Both the position numbers and the translations under genes were made by a program. Under the pieces are notes generated by a model. That model was not told the origin of the DNA. It saw only the letters and a program-made list of their open reading frames with translations, and ran no database searches. Of a DNA stretch of 53,957 nt, positions 6,727 to 15,337 are shown one piece after another (the stretch's first letter is position 1; the number at the start of each line of letters is the position of its first letter). This DNA is from Bacteroidales bacterium (GTDB lineage: Bacteria; Bacteroidota; Bacteroidia; Bacteroidales; UBA932): assembly GCA_017458265.1 (NCBI GenBank), contig JAFTFV010000041.1, forward strand, positions 1 to 53,957, in the 5' to 3' direction.

Positions 6727-9624
6727 TTAGAATCTGAAGTAAATGTTAAGCATATAGTTGGTACCTGCCATATAGAAGTACTTGGGATCGAAGCGGTAGA
6801 AGCGTTCTGCGTTGACGGTGTTGTCAACGATACGTGTCTGCTCGTAACCGCCGGTCTTCACCTTCTTGTTGTTCAGGAGGTTCTTTGCATTGAGGGAGAA
6901 GCCAAGCTGGTATTTGCGCTGGATGTACCAGGACTTGCCGATGGATATGTTCACCAGGAATGCCGGTGCAAACTTCTCCTGAGTGGTCATGTACTCGACT
7001 TCGGTGTCGGTGATGGTGTTGTCAAGACCGGCAACGGCATAGTCTGTACGGTAGAGAGGGTTCATGTCAAGGTATGCCCTGTCAAAGAACTCGACGTCAC
7101 CGTCAATGAACCAGTAGTTGTAGTTGTATGCAAGGCCAAGGGACATTGCGGTCTGAGGAGTGGAAGGAATGTAGTGCTTCTGCTTGACATACTTGCCGTC
7201 GGCATTGGTATACTCTGTCTGCTTCCAGTATGCCACGGGCACGTTGTTCATTACGATCTCAGAACTGTTGTCCACGGTCTGGGTCATATTGGGGGTGGAA
7301 GTATAAACATATTCACCCAGTGCGAGGACACCCTGCAGGGAGAGGTTCGGGATTATGTAGGTGGGCATCTTGAAGCCGATTTCCAGGCCCATGTTCCTCT
7401 GGTTGATGCCGGTGATGGCAAAGTTGGAGAATGCGTTCTGGAGGTCATCGTATGCGCTCATCACCTTGCTCTGATCCTTGATGGTGGTGTAGTACAGGGT
7501 ACCGCGGAAGTTGATACCGTTTGCGCTGTACTGGTAGTTCACATCGGAAGAGAAGGTCTTGGCGGTGGTGAGTCCTTCCATGAGAGAGTTTCGGGTACGG
7601 GGGCTCAGGAAAGCCTGGTTGAACTTGGGGGCATCGGCAAAGTAACCTACATTTGCATATACCCTGGAGCTTCCGTCGAGGACGTAGTTCAGGCCCAGCT
7701 TTGCGGCATAGGTAAGGAAGTTGCTCACCTTGGACTTGCCGTAGGATGTGGTCACGGTTTCGCCGTCGGATTCATAGGTAGGCTCGATTGCTACGCCGTC
7801 CACGACGAGCTTGTTGCCGTTTTCGTCAACTCCGGGGAAGAGACCCTTTCTGATGAGACCGTCCCTCCAGAAGGAGTTGTAGCCGATTCGGCCGCCGACG
7901 TTCACCTCAAGGTCTCCAAGGGTGTAGCGCTCATTGAGCCAGGCCTCGTAGTTTCTCACCTGGGCAAGATAGTCGTAGCCGTACTTGTCGCCAACGCCAA
8001 GAGTGCGGGCTTCGCCGTTGGCAATATAGTAGTCGAGGTCATTCTGGAGTTTGTATGGCGTGGCCGCGAAGTCCCTTTCGGCAAAGTTGTCGATATCCAG
8101 GAAATACTCGCCGCCAAGAAGGTCTGCAACCTTCTTGTAATACTCAGTGCGGTTGATGCGTGCACTGAGGCCGCCGGTAACGAGACTGTGGTCTGAAGAG
8201 CGATACTTGAACGACGCAGCAAGGTTGAGGTCCCTCTGGTCTACATGGCGCTGCTCCTGGATGTACTTGGAGCGGCCTCCCTGAAGTGCGTTCACATTGT
8301 ACAGGCGGTCCCAGTTCACATGGGTGAGTTCGGGATACAGTTTGGAATGTGTCCAGACTTCCTGCGCCCAGCCATACTTCATGTCGTTGTGACGGTTCAT
8401 GTCAGGATTGGAATCCATGAAGTATGAAGGGAGGTTGCGGTAATAGTCGGGACGGGGATCCTGGGCATCATACCAGTCAAGTGCAGTGTAGCCGTTGGTA
8501 CCAAAGCGGTACATGATGGTTGTGTTTGCCTCGAACTTGTCTGAAGGAGCGTAATTCCACTTGATGAAGGCGATAGGCTCGTTGGTCTTGCGCACGCGGG
8601 CATTACGTACCTTGCCGTTCTGGTAGCCCCAGTTGGAGTTGTACATATTGTCCTTCATGAGGTCATATACTTCCTGGGTGGATGCGTTCTGTGCACCGCG
8701 CTCTCCGGGAGTGGCAAAGAATACGAAGCTGACGGTGTTGGCGTCGTTGATGGCCTTGTCCGCTGCGAAATAATAGGCAAGAGACTTATAGTATACACCG
8801 TCAATCCAGTCGTTGCCGCCGAGACGGGCACTGACGTTGGCCGCGAAGGCCCAGCCGTTGTCCATCATGCCGGTGGCATAGGATGCCATGAGACGGAGCC
8901 TGTACAGTGTGCTGTTGGTAAGGACGCTGCCGCGGAGGCCCTTTCGCACATTGAGTGCATTGCCGAAGATATTGGTAACGCCGTTATATCCGCCGAAGCC
9001 ATACTCTGAGACCTCCGAGCCGTTCACGGTCTCCTTGGTGCGCATTGCCTCGTTAAGGCCGCTCCAAAGGGAGAAGGGGCCGTAACCGGTGATGGCGTCG
9101 TTCAGCTTCACGCCTGCAAGATAAACATCCTGGCTCTCCGAGCTGTAACCGCGGGCGCGGAAACGCACTGCAGAGAAGTTATAGCCGGCGATGTTGTTGA
9201 ACACGTCATTGGAGCCGAAGAGGATGGTGGGGTTGTCATTGTAACCGCTGTCATCCATGTCGAAGGCCGCAAATGAATCGTCATCCAGTTCCGTCACCTT
9301 CTTGATTCCGGAGATGGAGAGATTGAACATGTTCTTTACGTAACCGTCATTCACCGTAACCTGGACCTGGGTCTCGAGATAATCAGGGGCCTCGATGAGG
9401 AGGGTATACATACCATCCTTCAGGTTTGGTATCATGAACGTACCGTCCTGGGCCGATGAAACCTCTGCAAGCCTTTCAGCCCCCTGGAGAAGCACAAGAC
9501 GTGCACCTTCCACGGGCTGGCGGCCGTCACGGTCTACCACAGTACCCTTCACGCCGCCTGTCTGGGCAAACATGACTGCCGATGCAAGGACTGCCGCAAG
9601 TGCAAGTATGAATCTTTTAGCCAT
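6727..9624 (-). CDS. TonB-dependent outer-membrane receptor
   Basis: The 965-residue protein has a cleavable signal (cleavage near MFAQ), then a carboxypeptidase-regulatory-like domain at about 24-110 (GTVVDRDGRQPVEGARLVL). A plug domain follows at about 115-260, with VRFRARGYSSESQDVYLAGV, and then a long beta-barrel ending in the aromatic terminus NIYFRF. This architecture is the Bacteroidota energy-dependent importer. It is not a classical SusC and has no SusD partner. Neighbours are an OB-fold lipoprotein 6 bp downstream and a secreted EEP nuclease 7 bp upstream, all in one transcript. The context suggests uptake of nucleic acid breakdown products or phosphate-containing ligands, but the substrate cannot be read from the sequence. 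Confidence 0.88.
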   Translation of the reverse strand: MAKRFILALAAVLASAVMFAQTGGVKGTVVDRDGRQPVEGARLVLLQGAERLAEVSSAQDGTFMIPNLKDGMYTLLIEAPDYLETQVQVTVNDGYVKNMFNLSISGIKKVTELDDDSFAAFDMDDSGYNDNPTILFGSNDVFNNIAGYNFSAVRFRARGYSSESQDVYLAGVKLNDAITGYGPFSLWSGLNEAMRTKETVNGSEVSEYGFGGYNGVTNIFGNALNVRKGLRGSVLTNSTLYRLRLMASYATGMMDNGWAFAANVSARLGGNDWIDGVYYKSLAYYFAADKAINDANTVSFVFFATPGERGAQNASTQEVYDLMKDNMYNSNWGYQNGKVRNARVRKTNEPIAFIKWNYAPSDKFEANTTIMYRFGTNGYTALDWYDAQDPRPDYYRNLPSYFMDSNPDMNRHNDMKYGWAQEVWTHSKLYPELTHVNWDRLYNVNALQGGRSKYIQEQRHVDQRDLNLAASFKYRSSDHSLVTGGLSARINRTEYYKKVADLLGGEYFLDIDNFAERDFAATPYKLQNDLDYYIANGEARTLGVGDKYGYDYLAQVRNYEAWLNERYTLGDLEVNVGGRIGYNSFWRDGLIRKGLFPGVDENGNKLVVDGVAIEPTYESDGETVTTSYGKSKVSNFLTYAAKLGLNYVLDGSSRVYANVGYFADAPKFNQAFLSPRTRNSLMEGLTTAKTFSSDVNYQYSANGINFRGTLYYTTIKDQSKVMSAYDDLQNAFSNFAITGINQRNMGLEIGFKMPTYIIPNLSLQGVLALGEYVYTSTPNMTQTVDNSSEIVMNNVPVAYWKQTEYTNADGKYVKQKHYIPSTPQTAMSLGLAYNYNYWFIDGDVEFFDRAYLDMNPLYRTDYAVAGLDNTITDTEVEYMTTQEKFAPAFLVNISIGKSWYIQRKYQLGFSLNAKNLLNNKKVKTGGYEQTRIVDNTVNAERFYRFDPKYFYMAGTNYMLNIYFRF

Positions 9625-9630
9625 AGTGTG

Positions 9631-10710
9631 TTATTTCTTCTTGATAATGATATAGGTGGGATAGTGGTCGGAATAGCCGCCCACGAAAGCTCCGTTGGAG
9701 AATGTGCGGAACGGGGTGCCCTTGTATTGGCCGCTCTGGTTGGTCATGAACGGCTTGGAGAATATCCTGCCGTAGAATTTCTTCTTCACGATGGGCTGGA
9801 TCTGGAAGGTGCCCTTCTGGGCATGGGCCAGGTTGTAGTTCACAAGGATGCAGTCATAGATATTGCCCTCTCCCCTGTAATACAGGGAGCTGAAACCGGC
9901 ATCCAGCATGCTCCAGAAAGGCGAGAAGTAATCGGCCTCCTTCACGTCATTGATATTCTTGCGCCCGCGCATGTGTTTTGCCATGGAATCGTCAAAGGGA
10001 TTGTCGTTCATGTCACCCATGATGACGCACTTGATGCCGGGATACTTCTTCATCATCTTCATCGAATGCTGGTAAGCGATTTCACCGCCACGTGCACGTG
10101 TATCGACACCCTTGCCGCCAAGACGGGAAGGAAGGTGGCAGACGTAGAAGGCGAAGTGCTCTCCGTCGATGATGCCGTGCACCATGAGGATGTCACGGGT
10201 GCGGAAGTTGGCCTGTTCCTCCTTGTTCATTTCGAACTTTATGCTGGAGCCTTCGAAAGTGAAGGGGATGGACTCGCTTTCCACAAGGGTCATCTTCTTT
10301 GGATCATAGAGAAGGCCCACGTCTACGCCGCGGCGGTCAGGGCCGTCGTAGTGGACAATCTGGAAGTTGGCATCGGCAATTGCGGGCTCGTTCACCAGAT
10401 CTTCCAGGACGTGGCGGTTCTCAATCTCGGAAACGCCCAGCACGGTGTGCCATACGCCATTGTCCTTTTTCATTTCGGCGATGACACGGGCCATGTTCTG
10501 GAGCTTCTTCTGATACTTTGCCTCCGTCCACTCGTTTGCTCCGTCGGGGAGGTACTCGTAGTCGTTTTTGCCCTCGTCATGATAGGTATCGAAGAGGTTC
10601 TCCAGATTGTAGAAACCTATCACGTGACTGCGGTTCTTGGGACCGGCCCAAGCGGGAACGGCGACCAGAATAGCCAGAAGGGCTGCAAGAAGTGTAGTTT
10701 TACGTTTCAT
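9631..10710 (-). CDS. Secreted endonuclease/exonuclease/phosphatase family protein
   Basis: Starting at the ATG at 10710, the product has 359 residues and a clean SPI signal ending near PAWA-GPK. A start 17 codons earlier would place a polar extension before the signal and is unlikely. EEP-fold motifs are present in order: GFYNLENLFDT (Asn35, Glu37), then VIMGDMNDNP at about residue 250, and GGYSDHYP with the catalytic Asp-His pair at 348-349. These are the metal- and phosphate-handling residues of DNase I-like enzymes. The protein should act in the periplasm or at the surface on nucleic acid or another phosphodiester. It lies between the TonB receptor and a second nuclease gene. Confidence 0.85.
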   Translation of the reverse strand: MKRKTTLLAALLAILVAVPAWAGPKNRSHVIGFYNLENLFDTYHDEGKNDYEYLPDGANEWTEAKYQKKLQNMARVIAEMKKDNGVWHTVLGVSEIENRHVLEDLVNEPAIADANFQIVHYDGPDRRGVDVGLLYDPKKMTLVESESIPFTFEGSSIKFEMNKEEQANFRTRDILMVHGIIDGEHFAFYVCHLPSRLGGKGVDTRARGGEIAYQHSMKMMKKYPGIKCVIMGDMNDNPFDDSMAKHMRGRKNINDVKEADYFSPFWSMLDAGFSSLYYRGEGNIYDCILVNYNLAHAQKGTFQIQPIVKKKFYGRIFSKPFMTNQSGQYKGTPFRTFSNGAFVGGYSDHYPTYIIIKKK

Positions 10711-10748
10711 TGTTATGTGATTGTTTCTTTTTATTTCCACAAGAAAGC

Positions 10749-11960
10749 TTATTGCCACCATGAGGCGGGCTTCGCCGATTCTATTTTACTGGCTTTCTCC
10801 TGACCAATAAGCTTTATCAGATTCGGGAAAAAGTCTATCCCGGTTTTTTGCTCCAAATCATCAATGCTCATCACGTAGTCAGCATAATTGCCTTTGGCTA
10901 TACTGGAATCGTGAGGCAGAATATACCCCGCCGCCATATATCCGTCAGTAGCATACATGGAAGAAGCTCCTCTGGCAAGAAGTGCCTTATAGTAATATGT
11001 CGGGACAGTAATCTTGTTTCCGGAGCGGTCCTTGGCATAATACTTGGCGCCATCAACCAAACAGCCTGTAACGACGTAAAGAGTATCGCACTTTTTCGAA
11101 AAATCTCTAACCTTTCCCTCTAATGTCGCCCAGATACCACCGTTAAAAGAATTATCCTGTGGAGTCATATTTGTACCATAATACGTTGTAGCATTACGGG
11201 AAAAAGAGCCAAGTCTGTCGGCGGATGCTATTTGGTGCCCACGCGAATACCACCCATTATTACCATCAAGATAACCACCAGACACATTCTGCTGAACACT
11301 ATAGTTGTCACCAAAAACAGGGTCATAGGACCAGGCCTCAGATCGTTCCACATACGAACCAATTAAGCCACTGTTCAAAGGATATGCAACCCAAATAGAC
11401 AGGCGATTATCATAATCCCAATAACACGTCCAATTACGCTCTCCACTGACGGCCTTATATCTATATTTGCCGCCGCTCATGTCGTGAATCAGGAGTTCAC
11501 GGCCGTCGCCCTGAACCATTGCCGGGAGCTCCAGCCAGTCAAGATTGGCGGGGGCTACGTCGTAGCCGTACTGGCCGCTTGAAGAACTGCCGGATGCCCC
11601 TACCTGTTCTACTGCCGCAGTAGCGGTATTTGAACCGCTGACAAGAACAAGGGTTACGGAACGGGATTCCTCGCCTTCATTGGCCTCATAAGACAGGCGC
11701 ACATCTCCTTTAGGGCCCGAGCCGGAGACATCGCTCAGCGTTGCCCAGCCCTGGGCATCGGCACCGAAGTCCAGCGACAGCGTCCATTTTCCGGAGGCCT
11801 TGACATCGACCCAGATTTTGCCTTCCTCACTTGAAAGGCTGGTGGTACGGGGGGTCACGGAAATGGTTTCTTCTTCGCCTGTGTCAGAAAGCAGCCCCTC
11901 GCAGGACTGGAATGCCAGTGCCGCAAGCAATGAAAGGATGGGGAGAACGAGTCTTTTCAT
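10749..11960 (-). CDS. BACON-domain DNA/RNA non-specific endonuclease lipoprotein
   Basis: The 403-residue lipoprotein (FQSC, Cys20) has a BACON domain at about 32-120, a Ser/Gly linker, and a NUC1/NucA-type nuclease domain at about 135-395. The nuclease signature is SRGHQIASADR at 239-249, with His242 as the general base of the usual DRGH motif. MTPQDNSFNGGIW follows, with Asn270 as the likely Mg ligand. The first residue of DRGH is Ser here, a tolerated variant in the family. BACON domains usually mediate surface or mucin attachment, so this looks like a tethered surface nuclease. The gene is the first of the run of six minus-strand genes and lies directly downstream of the terminator at 11981. 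Its C-terminal half is visibly richer in A+T than its BACON half. Confidence 0.85.
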   Translation of the reverse strand: MKRLVLPILSLLAALAFQSCEGLLSDTGEEETISVTPRTTSLSSEEGKIWVDVKASGKWTLSLDFGADAQGWATLSDVSGSGPKGDVRLSYEANEGEESRSVTLVLVSGSNTATAAVEQVGASGSSSSGQYGYDVAPANLDWLELPAMVQGDGRELLIHDMSGGKYRYKAVSGERNWTCYWDYDNRLSIWVAYPLNSGLIGSYVERSEAWSYDPVFGDNYSVQQNVSGGYLDGNNGWYSRGHQIASADRLGSFSRNATTYYGTNMTPQDNSFNGGIWATLEGKVRDFSKKCDTLYVVTGCLVDGAKYYAKDRSGNKITVPTYYYKALLARGASSMYATDGYMAAGYILPHDSSIAKGNYADYVMSIDDLEQKTGIDFFPNLIKLIGQEKASKIESAKPASWWQ

Positions 11961-11980
11961 AGGGCCTCAGATTAAGCCCA

Positions 11981-12012
11981 AAAGGGTGTCCGGGTTCTCC
12001 CGGACGCCCTTT
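11981..12012 (-). terminator. Terminator after the multi-OB lipoprotein gene
   Basis: AAAGGGTGTCCGGG (11981-11994) pairs with CCCGGACGCCCTTT (11999-12012) with one G-T pair and a TTCT loop. On the minus strand the stem ends in TTTT. It separates the gene ending at 12034 from the nuclease operon. Confidence 0.75.
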
Positions 12013-12033
12013 GTGGGGTGATTATCTAAATTC

Positions 12034-14154
12034 TTACTTCGCAATGGCTCCAAAGATAGCACATCTGGTATTGGTACCCGATGTTTCTACCGTAAGAGTT
12101 GTGGTTGCGTCAAAAGTAATGGTATACTTGTCGCTGTCAGTAACTGTAAGAGTGTAGGGAGAAGTATTGGCAAGACCACTATTTGCGGCAGGTTCTACGC
12201 TTGCGACCTCAGTACCGCCATTCTTGAATACAAGCTTGGAGGGCTTGCCATTCCATGAGATGGCATAGAATGTAAGGGAGGTTGAACCTGCAGGAAGAGT
12301 AAGCTCTGATGAGCCGGTAGCTTTGCCTGTTCCAAGCTTCAGGACAGCAACGTTTGCAACGCCATTGACAGTGGCCTTCTCACTGTAAGACTGGTTTGTT
12401 CCGGCAGACCACTGGATATTGCTGGCAAACTCAGTGTCATCACCAGTAGTGGGGTCGTCGCCCGGAGTGGGTTCACCTGCCTCTGTAACGCCGTTAAGGC
12501 TGTAGATGTATGCTTCCTTGGACGCGGTTTCGGGAGTGTTGCCCTGATAATTGGTAAGCTTACCGCAGATTACAACGGCGTCACCGACCTTTACCTCGGA
12601 ATAACCGCTGACCCAAGCCTTGTTCTCAAGATAGAGAACGCTATAGCAGGTAAACTGGCTGCCGGAAGTGGTGCCGTCATCGGAAATATTGAATGTAGCG
12701 GTACCGTGATTTGCATCAAACTGGTATTTAACGGAAGAAATCTTGCCGGAAACATAAACTACATCACTCTTTGCGCCGGCCTCGAGTGCGGATGCGGCAT
12801 CGTTTGCTGCAGCAGCATTGTAAGGATCGGCCTGGGTGCCGGTGCCCTTAGGATCACTGGGCGTTTCGTCACCACCGGTGCCGGGCTGATCGCCACCACT
12901 CTGGAACGAGAGAATAACAGCATTTACGATTTCAGGCTGGTCTTCCTTACCCTCCTTCTTGTAAAGCTTATACTTTCCGGCAAGGGTAACGGTGCCGCCA
13001 TCAGTAATCTTTGACGTCCAATCAGCCTTATTGTCAACACTGTAAACATAGATAGTTCCTGTAGCATCGGTTAGGTCGAAACTGCAATAATTTGCATTGA
13101 ACTTGGAAACCGTACCAGTAAGTTTATAGTACGTGCTTTCATCACCCTTTTCTATTATCTCCTTGACCGTAATAGCAGGGGCGTTGCTGTAATCTTCCGT
13201 CTGACCTTCTTCAACGCTCAGAATTACACCGACAAGCTCATCATAAGACTTTCCGCTTGCATTCGTATACTTGGTGTATACACCCTGGGCTTTCAGAATG
13301 GAGCCAACCTTGATCTTGTCTACATATTCACTCCAGTTGGTAGGCTGGTACACCTCAACCTCGGCTGTGCCGTCATTGATGTATGCATACTTATAATCAG
13401 TATTCATACTGGTGACCTTACCGCTGATAATATACTCGGTAGCGCCATCTGTCTTGATGAACTCTGCACAAGTAACAGTCTCCACATCGGTCTGGGGGGC
13501 TTTCTCTTCCACTTCAAGAATTACTCCCACAAGCTCATCATAAGACTTTCCGCTTTGATTCGTATACTTGGTGTATACACCTTGGGCTTTCAATGTCGCT
13601 CCAATCTTTATCTTATCTACATATTCACCCCAGTTGCTAGGCTTGTACACTTCTACCTCTGCAGTGCCATCATTGATGTACGCATACTGATAATCAGTAT
13701 TGACGCTGGTGACCTTACCGCTGATGATATATTCTGTCTGGCCATCAGTTTTGATAAACTCTGCAATTGTTACTGTAGGAACGACATACTCGCCCTTTTC
13801 ACCTGCCTGCTTGACTGTAAGGGTTGCCCTTACCATGCCGGCGGTGATTACGATGGCAGCTTCACGGTCATTACCGTCGTTCTTCTCTACCGTCACGGTG
13901 ATGGTCTGCTCCTTTGCCGAAGCTTTACCCTCAGTTGCGCTGAGAGCAATCCACTCGGGAAGAGTGTTGACACTGACGTTCCAGTCACGAGTGGCAATCA
14001 TGGTCACCTGAAGACTGCTTTCTTCCTTAGGGAATGAGAGTTCAAGCGGGTCGATGGAAATCTTGGCAACGCCAAGGTCCTGTTCCACCCCTTCGCATGC
14101 AGCCAGGCCGAACAGGCCGACGACTGCTGCAATAAAGAAATTTCTTAGTTTCAT
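12034..14154 (-). CDS. Lipoprotein with BACON domain and four OB-like repeats
   Basis: A 706-residue lipoprotein (GLAAC, Cys20). Residues about 28-118 are a BACON domain. Two nearly identical OB-like units follow at about 128-215 and 227-314, each containing EYIISGKVTS, YAYINDGTAEVEVY and KSYDELVGVIL. A diverged third unit lies at about 328-417. A fourth, at about 445-560, contains YVSGKISSVKYQFDANHGTA and ends EAYIYSLNGV, like the units of the protein at 16689. The C-terminal 120 residues form another beta domain. The units resemble the OB folds attached to extracellular nucleases (YhcR type), but there is no nuclease domain here. This suggests a surface nucleic-acid-binding protein. It has its own promoter and terminator. 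Confidence 0.78.
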   Translation of the reverse strand: MKLRNFFIAAVVGLFGLAACEGVEQDLGVAKISIDPLELSFPKEESSLQVTMIATRDWNVSVNTLPEWIALSATEGKASAKEQTITVTVEKNDGNDREAAIVITAGMVRATLTVKQAGEKGEYVVPTVTIAEFIKTDGQTEYIISGKVTSVNTDYQYAYINDGTAEVEVYKPSNWGEYVDKIKIGATLKAQGVYTKYTNQSGKSYDELVGVILEVEEKAPQTDVETVTCAEFIKTDGATEYIISGKVTSMNTDYKYAYINDGTAEVEVYQPTNWSEYVDKIKVGSILKAQGVYTKYTNASGKSYDELVGVILSVEEGQTEDYSNAPAITVKEIIEKGDESTYYKLTGTVSKFNANYCSFDLTDATGTIYVYSVDNKADWTSKITDGGTVTLAGKYKLYKKEGKEDQPEIVNAVILSFQSGGDQPGTGGDETPSDPKGTGTQADPYNAAAANDAASALEAGAKSDVVYVSGKISSVKYQFDANHGTATFNISDDGTTSGSQFTCYSVLYLENKAWVSGYSEVKVGDAVVICGKLTNYQGNTPETASKEAYIYSLNGVTEAGEPTPGDDPTTGDDTEFASNIQWSAGTNQSYSEKATVNGVANVAVLKLGTGKATGSSELTLPAGSTSLTFYAISWNGKPSKLVFKNGGTEVASVEPAANSGLANTSPYTLTVTDSDKYTITFDATTTLTVETSGTNTRCAIFGAIAK
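13213..13773 (-). repeat. Tandem duplication of an OB unit, ~297-bp period
   Basis: The segments coding for residues 128-215 (about 13510-13773) and 227-314 (about 13213-13476) are shifted by 99 codons and are near-identical in protein. They share long identical DNA stretches, for example around CTCATCATAAGACTTTCCGC. This indicates a recent internal duplication, or conversion between units. Confidence 0.8.
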
Positions 14155-14186
14155 AGTGTATTCTGATGTTGTGTTGTTCTAGCTTA

Positions 14187-14217
14187 CAAATATAACAATC
14201 TTTTCCGGGAATACAAC
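14187..14217 (-). promoter_or_regulatory. Promoter of the multi-OB lipoprotein gene
   Basis: Minus-strand TATATTTG (14194-14187) is a perfect -7 box. A GTTG (14217-14214) lies 19 bases upstream as -33. The ATG at 14154 follows with a leader of about 25 bases. Confidence 0.65.
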
Positions 14218-14280
14218 AATAAAATGAGATGGGCCGTTCGGTGCGTTTTTAACAATCACCTGTGCAACAGCGCCTTACAG

Positions 14281-14312
14281 AAAGCCCCTGCGTAAAACAC
14301 GCAGGGGCTTTT
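14281..14312 (-). terminator. Strong terminator after the lipocalin-like gene
   Basis: A perfect 13-bp stem, AAAGCCCCTGCGT (14281-14293) with ACGCAGGGGCTTT (14299-14311), has a five-base loop. It is 53 bases past the stop at 14365. The T-tract is better on the plus strand (CTTTT), so it may also stop antisense transcription. Confidence 0.75.
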
Positions 14313-14364
14313 AGCAGCTTGCTTATAATCAATTATTTACAAAAAACGTCTCGTAAACATCTGA

Positions 14365-15147
14365 TTACTTTGCCTTCTTCCAGGCGCCGCGGCCTTCAAT
14401 AATGTAGGCGTAGGCCTCATCGACATTGGCGACGAACGGGAAAACAAAGTCTCCGCCATTTTCATAGCCGATTCCATCCACCTTGGGATCCTTTTCGCCT
14501 TCGAGAGTCATCAGTTTTGTAGGGTGGAAGTAAACAAAACCGTCCTTATATGTATAGGTCCCGGAATAACTCTCGCCGTTCCAGACATGGATGATGAGGC
14601 TGAATTTGTCTCCGTCGAACTTGACGGTTACGGATTTCATGGATTCGTCAATTACACCGTCGCCATCGTCGTCCCATTGCTCAATATTCTCCCATGTACC
14701 CTGAATGTCGGCCTTGTTGCTTGCGGACGCCTTTCCTTCCTTGTAGAAGAATTCAATCCAGCCCTGTCCCTGGTTGATGACCGGTCTGCCGTCCTTGTCA
14801 AGTTCCGGGACGTCGAAGTGAAGGATGAGTACTGTATTGTTGTACATGGTATAAGGACGCGCATATACCGGCCCAAACTCGGTGGTGATGATAAGCACAC
14901 CCGAATCGCCAATTGACCAGGTGCCTTCGTAACTGCCGGTCACAGTGCCATCGGCCTTGAAGTCGTATTCCGGCTGCTGATTGAGATTAAGCAGTTCGTT
15001 GGGATAATACCATCGGCCCACGATGCTTTGGGAGGTTGCCGGGGTAGCATCTCCTCCAATGGCGGAGTCGGTACCTTCTTTATTGCAGCCTGCAAGCATC
15101 AATGCAAAAGCTGCAAAAGGAATAAGAAGTTTTTTCATAGTTTTCAT
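14365..15147 (-). CDS. Lipocalin-like lipoprotein
   Basis: This 260-residue lipoprotein has the lipobox LAGC (Cys20 from the first ATG; a second ATG three codons on is equally possible). Two similar beta units follow: about 42-125 (IVGRWYYPNELL, then DFKADGTVTGSYEGTW) and about 145-255 (DIQGTWENIEQW, then VTVKFDGDKF and YSGTYTYKDG). The pattern of Gly-x-Trp start, then a strand, then a Gly-Thr-Trp turn is that of the lipocalin-like families common in Bacteroidota. The second unit includes an acidic DDDGDGVID stretch that looks like a calcium loop. It stands alone with its own terminator. The ligand is unknown. Confidence 0.65.
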   Translation of the reverse strand: MKTMKKLLIPFAAFALMLAGCNKEGTDSAIGGDATPATSQSIVGRWYYPNELLNLNQQPEYDFKADGTVTGSYEGTWSIGDSGVLIITTEFGPVYARPYTMYNNTVLILHFDVPELDKDGRPVINQGQGWIEFFYKEGKASASNKADIQGTWENIEQWDDDGDGVIDESMKSVTVKFDGDKFSLIIHVWNGESYSGTYTYKDGFVYFHPTKLMTLEGEKDPKVDGIGYENGGDFVFPFVANVDEAYAYIIEGRGAWKKAK

Positions 15148-15273
15148 GGTTCTAAGTTTTGTTAAAGATAGGCCATTTGGATTTCAGTGACGCTCATTCC
15201 CGTAAAAACAATATTTCAAATCGTACAAATTAATACGTCGCCACAGGAAAGCGCCAAACTTACAACTTTAAAC

Positions 15274-15315
15274 AAATTGTTTCAAACATTTTGTTTTAAA
15301 TAATTTGTTTTATAT
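15274..15315 (+). promoter_or_regulatory. Three 14-bp direct repeats upstream of the ATPase gene
   Basis: Units AAATTGTTTCAAAC, ATTTTGTTTTAAAT and AATTTGTTTTATAT run head to tail at exact 14-bp spacing (15274, 15288, 15302). They end 22 bases before the ATG at 15338. The spacing (about 1.3 helical turns) and position suggest an operator array or overlapping promoter elements, since each unit carries TTTG/TTG. Confidence 0.55.
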
Positions 15316-15337
15316 ATTCGCAAAAAACATCGCAAAC

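Noticed and set aside
7174-8196. Plus-strand open frame (340 codons) opposite the TonB receptor
   Set aside because: Antisense shadow within an intact receptor gene; the Val/Gly/His-rich composition is typical of such frames.
6727-9624. Treating the receptor and OB lipoprotein as a SusC/SusD pair
   Set aside because: No SusD-like TPR/RagB fold is present, and the receptor lacks clear SusC-specific features; the partner is an OB-like lipoprotein.
9628-10803. Plus-strand open frame (391 codons) opposite the EEP nuclease gene
   Set aside because: Antisense shadow; the opposite frame has a signal peptide and all EEP motifs.
13213-13773. Repeated units considered as a CRISPR array
   Set aside because: The units are about 297 bp long, in frame and coding; there are no short direct repeats with unique spacers.
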